Assembly: GCA_018812355.1 (NCBI GenBank)
Contig: JAHJDQ010000194.1
Location: 1-11,049, forward strand
Length of the DNA stretch: 11,049 bases
Reading direction: 5' to 3'
From: Nanobdellota archaeon
Lineage (GTDB): Archaea; Nanobdellota; Nanobdellia; Woesearchaeales; GW2011-AR9
The notes under the pieces were generated by a model. That model made no database searches. It was not told the DNA's origin and saw nothing but the letters and a program-made list of their open reading frames with translations. This document shows, piece after piece, positions 1 to 4,316 of this stretch; position 1 is the first letter of the stretch, and each line of letters starts with the position of its first letter. Position numbers and translations under genes: made by a program.

Positions 1-85
1 CTTGGACTTCAGAATGACTCCAATTGTTCTTGAAGTAAAATTTCCTTAAATGATTAATAATTAATTTGTTTTTCAGTTTCATACA

Positions 86-118
86 CCCCAGTTAATCCTC
101 ACGGATTAAAAGGGGGGT
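86..118 (+). repeat. G-tract-flanked inverted repeat, ORB-like
   Basis: TTAATCC (92-98), a TCAC centre and GGATTAA (103-109) form a perfect 7-bp dyad, followed by AA and a run of six G (112-117). The CCCC at 86-89 can also pair with the G-run, so the whole segment can fold as one hairpin with a 2x2 internal mismatch. A short dyad, a short A/T spacer and a G-tract is also the layout of archaeal origin recognition boxes bound by Orc1/Cdc6, and of the box beside cdc6 at 10766-10789. The centre is longer than in a canonical ORB. It may instead be a transcription end or regulatory hairpin. Confidence 0.4.
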
Positions 119-135
119 CAAATCCATTGACCTTA

Positions 136-145
136 CACAATTGTG
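136..145. promoter_or_regulatory. 10-bp palindrome upstream of HAD promoter (possible operator)
   Basis: CACAATTGTG is a perfect palindrome about 26 bp upstream of the TATA box of the HAD/RNase Z run. The hexamer CCTTAC occurs on both sides of it (131-136 and 150-155), 19 bp apart and so roughly two helical turns. This could be a site for a dimeric regulator, but short palindromes arise by chance in AT-rich DNA and no regulator is encoded nearby. Confidence 0.2.
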
Positions 146-170
146 ATAACCTTACTAATTTTCAGTAAAA

Positions 171-206
171 TATATATAACCCGAGCTCCATTAGCATTCT
201 GGGGGT
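171..206 (+). promoter_or_regulatory. TATA box and SD for the HAD-RNase Z-Hjc run
   Basis: TATATATA at 171-178 is a good archaeal box A. Initiation is expected about 25 nt downstream, near 200, giving a very short leader. GGGGGT at 201-206 lies 8 nt before the ATG at 215 and can pair with the 16S 3' end (ACCUCC) with one G-U wobble. The next genes overlap or follow closely, so this promoter probably serves at least the HAD and RNase Z genes and possibly Hjc. Confidence 0.6.
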
Positions 207-214
207 AACATTAC

Positions 215-850
215 ATGACTAAAGCTATTTTGCTAGACTTTTGGGGAACTTTAGTAGAGAACGGAGTACGCAGTCCAATTAAACAAGTGCAAACTATCTT
301 GCAAATTAACCTTCCTTTCTCAGAGTACGTTGTCCGGATGGAACGAGCCATGATGACTGAAAAATTTGCTACCCTTAAAGATGCTTTTAATGCTGTCTGT
401 CGAGAATTCAACCTTGATCCAGGAGATGATATTGTTGATGAATTGGTGGGCATGTGGAACAAGAACTGGATGCTCGCCAAACCTTATCTTGAAGTTAACC
501 AAGTCTTAGCAGAATTGAAAGAAAAATACACCCTTATCTTAATCTCCAACACAGATAACTTTTCTGTTGAAAACGTCTTGGAAAAATTTAATCTCTCCCC
601 ATACTTTGATAAAATATTTTTTTCGTACCAAACTCATTTAATCAAAACAGATAAAAACTTTTTAAAAGTAGTTCTGGATGATTTAAGATTAAACCCAGAT
701 GAGTGTATCTTAGTCGGTGATAGTCTGCAAAGTGACATCCTCGCTGCGAAAAAAATTGGCATGCCTGCAGTTTTGCTTGATCGCCGCCACACAAGAGAGT
801 TTAACCCCAAAATTAATAACCTTGCTCAACTTAAGGAGACTTTAAAATGA
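215..850 (+). CDS. HAD-superfamily hydrolase, dehalogenase-like motif I
   Basis: A 211-residue soluble protein of the haloacid dehalogenase superfamily. Motif I is LLDFWGTLV with nucleophile Asp8; motif II is S111-N112 in LILISNTDN; the motif III lysine is probably Lys144 (IKTDKNF); motif IV is GDSLQSD with Asp169 and Asp174. An alpha-helical cap lies between motif I and motif II (about residues 15-95), as in subfamily I. The Asp two residues after the nucleophile, which acts as acid/base in most HAD phosphatases, is Trp10 here. Haloacid dehalogenases (DxYGTL) also lack it, so phosphatase activity should not be assumed. Length is normal for the family. The start is supported by the SD at 201-206. 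The stop overlaps the RNase Z start (ATGA), implying translational coupling. The substrate cannot be read from the sequence. Confidence 0.85.
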   Translation: MTKAILLDFWGTLVENGVRSPIKQVQTILQINLPFSEYVVRMERAMMTEKFATLKDAFNAVCREFNLDPGDDIVDELVGMWNKNWMLAKPYLEVNQVLAELKEKYTLILISNTDNFSVENVLEKFNLSPYFDKIFFSYQTHLIKTDKNFLKVVLDDLRLNPDECILVGDSLQSDILAAKKIGMPAVLLDRRHTREFNPKINNLAQLKETLK

Positions 851-1737
851 TTGAATTAGTCTTTTTAGGCACATCATGTATGCAACCAACCAAAAAACGT
901 AATCACCCTAGCTTTATGCTTCATTCTAAAAATGAGAATATACTTTTTGATTGTGGTGAGAATGTGCAAAGACAAATGCGTCTAACTGGAATCAAACCGG
1001 CCAAAGTTACCCGTTTGTTAATCAGCCATTGGCATGGTGACCATGTTTTTGGTATTCCTGGTTTAATGAGTGCGATGGGCAATGACCAGTACGCCAAAAA
1101 ATTATACATTTACGGTCCTAAGGGTAGTAAAACATATCTCCAGCACTTATTCAAATCTTTTGTTGCTAAAAACATTATTGATTATGAAGTAAAGGAAGTT
1201 TCTTCCGGTATCTTTTTTGAGAATGATGATTTTAAATTGGAAGCACAACAACTTAACCATTCTGTTGATTGTGTTGGGTTTAGTTTTATTGAAAAAGACA
1301 AAAGAAGAATTAAAGTCGCTAAAACAGAAAAATTAGGATTATCTGGACCAATTTTAGGAAAATTGCAACAAGGCCAAGATATCATTTACAAAGACAAGAA
1401 GATTAAAGCTGATGATGTCTCATATTTCGTTAAAGGAAAAAAAATTAGTTATATTGCTGATACTGCTCCCTGTCGAGGAGCAAACCTTCTTGCTAAAGAT
1501 GCAGACTTGTTAGTTTCAGAAGGCACACATTTATCTGAAATCCAAGATAAAACAGAAAAATATAAACATCTCACTGTTAAAGATGCTGCTTTAATCGCTT
1601 CTAAAAATAATGCTCAAAAGCTTGTTATTACCCACATTAGTCCTCGTTACAAATCTACAGCTGAAATTGTTAAGGAAGCGCGAGACCATTTTGATAATAC
1701 TATTATTGCGGAAGATTTTATGAAAATTAAAGTTTAA
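847..1737 (+). CDS. rnz: Ribonuclease Z (tRNase Z), tRNA 3'-end endonuclease
   Basis: A metallo-beta-lactamase-fold endonuclease of 296 residues, the usual length for the short archaeal/bacterial form. It removes 3' trailers from tRNA precursors using two zinc ions. The N-terminus (MIELVFLGTS...QPTKKRNHPS) is typical. Zinc ligands are visible: HWHGDH (His61, His63, Asp65, His66), His138 in LNHSV, Asp205 in IADTAPC, and His263 in ITHISPRY. His241 in the KHLTVKDAA segment matches the conserved GHST-type histidine. The GPILGKLQQG segment (167-176) is a recognisable RNase Z signature. Its ATG overlaps the HAD stop in ATGA. The linked HAD gene does not suggest a shared pathway; the pairing may only reflect compact packing. 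Confidence 0.95.
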   Translation: MIELVFLGTSCMQPTKKRNHPSFMLHSKNENILFDCGENVQRQMRLTGIKPAKVTRLLISHWHGDHVFGIPGLMSAMGNDQYAKKLYIYGPKGSKTYLQHLFKSFVAKNIIDYEVKEVSSGIFFENDDFKLEAQQLNHSVDCVGFSFIEKDKRRIKVAKTEKLGLSGPILGKLQQGQDIIYKDKKIKADDVSYFVKGKKISYIADTAPCRGANLLAKDADLLVSEGTHLSEIQDKTEKYKHLTVKDAALIASKNNAQKLVITHISPRYKSTAEIVKEARDHFDNTIIAEDFMKIKV

Positions 1738-1747
1738 TCATTTCTTT

Positions 1748-2161
1748 ATGAAAAATCACAAAGCTAAAGGCAGCAAAGGTGAACGCGAATTAGTTAAGTT
1801 ATTTAACGAAGCCGGTTGGTCTTGTATCAGAGTGGCTGGCTCGGGCTCTTCCAGATACCCTGCCCCAGACATTCTCGCTGCGAATGCAATTAGACGAGTA
1901 GCAATTGAATGTAAAGTAACTAAAGAGAATAAAAAATATTTCCAGAACCAAGAAATTGATCAATTGCAAGAATTTTCTCATAAATTTGGTTCTGAATCAT
2001 GGATAGGGGTTAAGTTTCCAGATCAACCTTGGTATTTTTTAATGTTAGAAGACCTGAAAGATACCGGCAGATGTTGGCTGGTTTCTTTAGAAATAGCACA
2101 GATGAAAGGGTTAAAAATAGACGAATTACTTGAAAGTAGCTCTTTAAACCGAAACCTTTAA
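1748..2161 (+). CDS. hjc: Holliday junction resolvase Hjc
   Basis: A 137-residue nuclease of the archaeal Hjc family, which cuts four-way DNA junctions symmetrically as a dimer in recombination and fork repair. The PD-(D/E)xK core is complete: Glu12 in GSKGERELVKLF, a glycine/serine-rich turn (AGSGSSR), Asp41 in APDIL, and Glu54/Lys56 in IECKVTK. The downstream helix IDQLQEFSHKFG and the strand SWIGVKF match the family. It is slightly longer than the roughly 123-residue Pyrococcus protein because of a polar C-terminal tail (residues about 121-137). It begins 10 nt after the RNase Z stop. No clear SD precedes the ATG, which is the only plausible start because the family's first conserved helix begins almost at once. 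Confidence 0.93.
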   Translation: MKNHKAKGSKGERELVKLFNEAGWSCIRVAGSGSSRYPAPDILAANAIRRVAIECKVTKENKKYFQNQEIDQLQEFSHKFGSESWIGVKFPDQPWYFLMLEDLKDTGRCWLVSLEIAQMKGLKIDELLESSSLNRNL

Positions 2162-2164
2162 AAG
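2156..2164 (+). promoter_or_regulatory. Possible TATA box for tfe (leaderless)
   Basis: CTTTAAAAG overlaps the end of hjc and lies about 30 nt before the TFE ATG at 2194, the spacing expected for a leaderless or near-leaderless archaeal transcript. A second AT-rich TATATA at 2183-2188 is too close to the start to be its box A. No SD precedes the ATG. Co-transcription with hjc remains possible. Confidence 0.35.
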
Positions 2165-2193
2165 ACTAGTCACCACTTATGAATATATAAAAA

Positions 2194-2994
2194 ATGCGCT
2201 TCACGAAAAAAAAAATTGAAACTGTTATCATCAGCGTTCTCGGAGAAGAAGGCTTCGCCCTAGTTGATCAATTAACCGGAAAAGAAAATGTTTCTGAGTT
2301 TGACCTCGCCAATAAAGCTAAGCTTGATATCAAAATTATTCGTAAAATGCTTTACATGCTTTATAACCATAATTTAGTTGGTTTCACCCGGAAAAAAGAC
2401 AAACAAAAAGGGTGGTATATTTATTACTGGACTTTGCTTCCTGAAAACATCAAATTTGATTATTATAAACGGAGAAGAGAGCAGCTGGAAAAACTAAAAC
2501 GGCGCTTAGAAGAAGAACATAAAGAATTATTTTTCGTCTGTCCAAATAAATGTGTCAGATTAAATTTTGATCAAGGCATGGACTTTGAATTTCATTGTCC
2601 TGAATGTGGTGAGCTAATCACCCAAGATGACAATAAGGATGAGATTAAGATTATTAAAAACCATATTGATGAGATTGAAGACGAATTAAAAAAATTACAA
2701 GAAAGCAGAATTATTCGTCGAAAGCAAATTAAAAAGAAAATAGAAAAAACAAAAAAGAAAGTGATTAAAAAACGGGTTCTTGAAAAGAAAACAATTAAGA
2801 AACCTACTAAGAAAAAACCATTAAAGAAGAAAGTGGTTAAAAGGAAAAGTACCCTTAAGAAAGCAAGTAAAACGGAGATTGTTAAGAAGAAAATTTTAAA
2901 AAAACTTTTAAAAAAATCATCTCAAAAAAAGAAACCTATCAAAAAAACCGTTAAGAAAAAAGTTATAAAAAAGAAATCAAAAACAAAAAAATAA
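2194..2994 (+). CDS. tfe: Transcription initiation factor TFE with lysine-rich C-terminal extension
   Basis: The archaeal counterpart of the TFIIE alpha subunit, which helps RNA polymerase open promoter DNA together with TBP and TFB. Residues about 5-90 are the winged-helix domain, ending in the signature KGWYIYYWTL (72-81). A charged helix (90-112) leads to a zinc ribbon with Cys116, Cys120, Cys135 and Cys138 (CPNKC...CPEC), followed by an acidic helix (about 147-170). A typical archaeal TFE stops near 170-180 residues. This one is 266 because of a tail from about 171 onward in which I count 46 lysines in 96 residues, arranged as KKK/KKPT/KKVIKK-like repeats resembling histone H1 or other nucleic-acid-binding tails. 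A run of ten A at 2206-2215 in codons 5-8 is a potential slippage or assembly-error site. The stop abuts the convergent neighbour's stop with no gap. Confidence 0.93.
   Translation: MRFTKKKIETVIISVLGEEGFALVDQLTGKENVSEFDLANKAKLDIKIIRKMLYMLYNHNLVGFTRKKDKQKGWYIYYWTLLPENIKFDYYKRRREQLEKLKRRLEEEHKELFFVCPNKCVRLNFDQGMDFEFHCPECGELITQDDNKDEIKIIKNHIDEIEDELKKLQESRIIRRKQIKKKIEKTKKKVIKKRVLEKKTIKKPTKKKPLKKKVVKRKSTLKKASKTEIVKKKILKKLLKKSSQKKKPIKKTVKKKVIKKKSKTKK
2941..2991 (-). terminator. T-rich tracts (minus strand) downstream of the small membrane protein gene
   Basis: Read on the minus strand, the end of tfe gives T-runs of six to seven (complement of the A-runs at 2941-2947 and 2985-2991) directly after the stop of the small membrane protein gene. 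They could act as its U-rich terminator. They are also simply the complement of AAA lysine codons, so selection for termination is not shown. Confidence 0.35.
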
Positions 2995-3225
2995 TTATCT
3001 TCTCTTTTTCCTCTTTGTTACTTTCCTTTTAGCAGTTTTTCTTCCCAAAGCTTTTTCAATCCTAACTTCTTCTTTCAATACCCGAGAAGTCATCTTCTGA
3101 ATATTCTGTTCCATTGACGCTACTCGCCTTTCCAATAAAATTAAAACTCTTAAAGAATAAACTATCGCTGCTAAAGTTCCAATGATTACCGCAAGAATAA
3201 CTTCTGCTAATTCTAAACCAGCCAT
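2995..3225 (-). CDS. Small single-pass membrane protein with basic tail, function unknown
   Basis: A 76-residue protein that I cannot assign to a family. Residues about 5-30 form one hydrophobic membrane segment (LAEVILAVIIGTLAAIVYSL), followed by an amphipathic, probably coiled-coil helix (about 32-60, RVASMEQNIQKM...EVRIEKAL) and a strongly basic tail ending KRKVTKRKKRR. By the positive-inside rule the tail should be cytoplasmic, where it could touch nucleic acid or acidic lipid headgroups. The start is well supported: ATG at 3223-3225 is preceded by GAGGTG (3233-3238 on the complement) with a 7-nt spacer, a clear SD in a window where several genes have none. It converges on tfe with adjacent stop codons and diverges from the hairpin RNA region. 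Confidence 0.75.
   Translation of the reverse strand: MAGLELAEVILAVIIGTLAAIVYSLRVLILLERRVASMEQNIQKMTSRVLKEEVRIEKALGRKTAKRKVTKRKKRR
2998..3046 (+). terminator. T-rich tracts downstream of tfe, inside the convergent gene
   Basis: Just past the tfe stop the + strand reads several T-runs (for example 3005-3009 and 3036-3040) with scattered C. Archaeal RNA polymerase terminates on U-rich stretches without needing a hairpin. These runs are the complement of Lys/Arg codons at the end of the small membrane protein gene. Because the two stops abut, any tfe terminator must lie here. Confidence 0.4.
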
Positions 3226-3232
3226 TTTATCA

Positions 3233-3275
3233 CACCTCTTTTTTACTAACTTTAATTATTTATAAATATAAATAA
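3233..3275 (-). promoter_or_regulatory. SD and TATA region for the small membrane protein gene
   Basis: On the minus strand GAGGTG (3233-3238) sits 7 nt before the ATG. An AT-only stretch with TTTATATTTATAAAT (about 3258-3272) is the likely box A, predicting initiation near 3235-3245 and a short leader that contains the SD. Confidence 0.5.
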
Positions 3276-3280
3276 TCTAG

Positions 3281-3290
3281 GTATATAAAG
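3281..3290 (+). promoter_or_regulatory. TATA box ahead of the tandem hairpins
   Basis: GTATATAAAG is a strong archaeal box A on the + strand. Initiation is expected about 25 nt downstream, near 3308-3312, just before the first hairpin arm starts at 3323. This fits independent transcription of the hairpin region on the + strand. The box is nearly symmetric and could also serve the divergent membrane protein gene, though another TATA lies closer to that gene. Confidence 0.5.
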
Positions 3291-3309
3291 TTTTCTGCTT
3301 AATAGTTGC

Positions 3310-3430
3310 AGACATTAGTTTTGCATAATTTAGCACTATTGCCAAAGGAGCCACATTTTTGCGTAATCAAAGTAATAAGTAAACAAAAATCTACGTGGCG
3401 TGCATAGTGCTAAATTATGCTTTATTTTTG
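3310..3430 (+). ncRNA. Putative structured RNA, hairpin unit A
   Basis: A perfect 17-bp outer stem pairs 3323-3339 (GCATAATTTAGCACTAT) with 3404-3420. Inside it follow a GC/GC closing pair set (3341-3342 with 3402-3403), an asymmetric loop CAAAGGA (3343-3349) opposite GT (3400-3401), a 5-bp helix GCCAC/GTGGC (3350-3354 with 3395-3399), a 4-nt 3' bulge CTAC (3391-3394), a 7-bp helix ATTTTTG/CAAAAAT (3355-3361 with 3384-3390) and a 22-nt A-rich loop. A T-tract follows at 3421-3430. No open reading frame of note. The same core recurs in unit B with compensatory changes, which argues for selection on structure. The 5' end is placed by TATA spacing and is approximate. I do not recognise the family; a DNA-level role (cruciform, protein site) is the alternative. 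Confidence 0.6.
3421..3430 (+). terminator. T-tract after hairpin A
   Basis: TTTATTTTTG directly follows the long stem of unit A. The context GCTT...TTTTTGTC recurs after unit B (GCTTCTTTTTTGTC at 3560-3573), so the tract seems to be part of each repeated unit. Confidence 0.45.
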
Positions 3431-3440
3431 TCGGAAACTA

Positions 3441-3570
3441 TAAGGTAAGTAATATGTCTGCTTTGCCAAAGGAGGCACATGGCACACTAATTTAAGAAAA
3501 ATTAAATAAGTGCCATAATCGTGCCGTGCAAGTTGACATATTACTTACTGCTTAACCTGCTTCTTTTTTG
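3441..3570 (+). ncRNA. Putative structured RNA, hairpin unit B
   Basis: A perfect 14-bp stem pairs 3445-3458 (GTAAGTAATATGTC) with 3535-3548 and is extended by TAAG/CTTA (3441-3444 with 3551-3554) across a 2-nt bulge. Inside are a TTTGC/GCAAG helix with one G-T wobble (3462-3466 with 3528-3532), the same asymmetric loop CAAAGGA (3467-3473) opposite GT (3526-3527), a 5-bp helix GGCAC/GTGCC (3474-3478 with 3521-3525), a 4-nt 3' bulge AATC (3517-3520), a 7-bp helix ATGGCAC/GTGCCAT (3479-3485 with 3510-3516) and a 24-nt loop that may hold a small ATTTAA/TTAAAT hairpin. A T-tract follows at 3563-3569. Same order and orientation as unit A, with different stem sequences. The unit ends before the likely aIF2-beta promoter, so it is probably not part of that gene's leader. 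Confidence 0.6.
3560..3570 (+). terminator. T-tract after hairpin B
   Basis: CTTCTTTTTTG lies six bases past the outer stem of unit B and ahead of the aIF2-beta TATA box. It would end a transcript from the hairpin region before the translation-factor genes. Confidence 0.45.
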
Positions 3571-3577
3571 TCTAAAA

Positions 3578-3588
3578 GTTTATAAAAC
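3578..3588 (+). promoter_or_regulatory. TATA box for aIF2-beta (leaderless)
   Basis: GTTTATAAAAC is centred about 27 nt before the ATG at 3610, exactly the spacing at which archaeal transcripts start on or next to the initiation codon. No SD lies in the 20 nt before the ATG. Together these indicate a leaderless mRNA for the aIF2-beta/DUF424 pair. Confidence 0.6.
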
Positions 3589-3609
3589 AAATCGAAATTT
3601 AAGTTAAAG

Positions 3610-4020
3610 ATGGAAGATTACGAAAAACTATTAAAAAAAGCTGAAGAAGAACTCCCTGAAAAAACAAGTAGTGGAGACCGTTTTGTACTTGAAAAGGTTC
3701 GCGGCCATCTAGAAGGAAACAAGACTATCCTCATCAATTTAAAAAAAATCGCTAAAGATCTCGGAAGAGATGAACAGCACTTATTAAAATATTTATTAAG
3801 AGAATTGGCCACCCCCGGAAAAATTATTCGTGGCCGAGTAATTTTAGGGACAAAAGTTTCCGCTACCAAAATTAATAAAAAAATCAAGAAATATGTCAGT
3901 GAGTTTGTTTATTGTTCTGAATGTAACAAACCGGATACAGAATTAACTGAAGACAAAAATATCGCTTATCTAAAATGTTTAGCTTGCGGCGCGAAAAAAC
4001 CAGTTAAAAGTATAAAATGA
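3610..4020 (+). CDS. eif2b: Translation initiation factor aIF2 subunit beta
   Basis: The beta subunit of heterotrimeric aIF2, which carries initiator Met-tRNA to the small ribosomal subunit. The protein has 136 residues, normal for the archaeal form, which lacks the eukaryotic lysine-block extension. The N-terminal helix (MEDYEKLLKKAEEELPE) contacts the gamma subunit in known structures. The central alpha/beta domain (about 30-85) contains the family segment GNKTILINLKKIAKDLGRD...LLKYLLRELATPG. The C-terminal zinc ribbon has Cys102, Cys105, Cys123 and Cys126 (YCSEC...LKCLACGA). The promoter geometry suggests a leaderless start. Its TGA overlaps the ATG of the DUF424 gene, so the two are probably translated together. 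Confidence 0.95.
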   Translation: MEDYEKLLKKAEEELPEKTSSGDRFVLEKVRGHLEGNKTILINLKKIAKDLGRDEQHLLKYLLRELATPGKIIRGRVILGTKVSATKINKKIKKYVSEFVYCSECNKPDTELTEDKNIAYLKCLACGAKKPVKSIK

Positions 4021-4316
4021 AGTTTATTGTTACTCTTAAACAAGGCCCACACGGTTCTTTACTTGTTATCACAGATCAAGAGATTATTGGAAAAAATTTT
4101 GAAGAAGGAAAATTACAATTAGATTTCAGCAAAGAATTTTATCAAGGCGAAGAAAAATCTATTGAAGAAACCAAAGAACTAATTGCCACAGCTCAACATC
4201 TTCACCTAAGTGGCAAGAATGCCGTTGCTTTGGGAGTAGAACTTAATTTAGTTGATCCAGAAAGAATTCTAAACGTAAAAAGTATCCCTCACGCTGAAGT
4301 TGTCGTTGAGGGTTGA
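4017..4316 (+). CDS. DUF424 family protein
   Basis: A 99-residue archaeal protein of the DUF424 family, recognised from the pattern IGKNFEEGKLQLDFSKEFY near residues 24-42, the following acidic GEE segment, and the closing IPHAEV. The biochemical role is unknown. It follows aIF2-beta through an ATGA overlap, so a link to translation or the ribosome is a reasonable guess from context only. Its last 28 bp overlap the 3' end of the DP2 gene on the other strand; the conserved PHAEV motif falls just before or within this overlap, so both reading frames appear real. A pyrimidine-rich stretch at about 4341-4362 could terminate the transcript inside DP2. Confidence 0.85.
   Translation: MKFIVTLKQGPHGSLLVITDQEIIGKNFEEGKLQLDFSKEFYQGEEKSIEETKELIATAQHLHLSGKNAVALGVELNLVDPERILNVKSIPHAEVVVEG

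Noticed and set aside
2..49. Possible 3' end of an upstream + strand gene (reads LDFRMTPIVLEVKFP then stop)
   Set aside because: Only 15 codons are visible and nothing identifies them; an open stretch of this length is expected by chance.
3343..3399. Bulge-helix-bulge splicing motif in the hairpins
   Set aside because: Two bulges flank a short helix on opposite strands, but the central helix is 5 bp rather than 4, the loops are 7 and 4 nt rather than 3, and each bulge lies 5' of the central helix whereas in tRNA-intron BHB motifs it lies 3'.
3454..3495. Mini-ORF MSALPKEAHGTLI inside the left half of hairpin B
   Set aside because: The sequence shared with unit A is explained by base pairing, unit A has no ATG in the equivalent position, and no SD precedes this ATG.
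3323..3554. CRISPR array, or MITE-type terminal inverted repeats
   Set aside because: There are no short repeats at regular spacing. The two sets of outer arms are unrelated in sequence, unlike copies of one transposable element, and no transposase is nearby.
3323..3554. Integron attC-like sites
   Set aside because: attC sites conserve the outer core sites and vary inside; here the outer stems vary and the inner core is conserved. No integrase is present.
3323..3570. H/ACA or C/D guide RNA
   Set aside because: No ACA-type box follows either stem, no C and D boxes or k-turn are visible, and the internal loop is identical in both units whereas guide pockets should differ.
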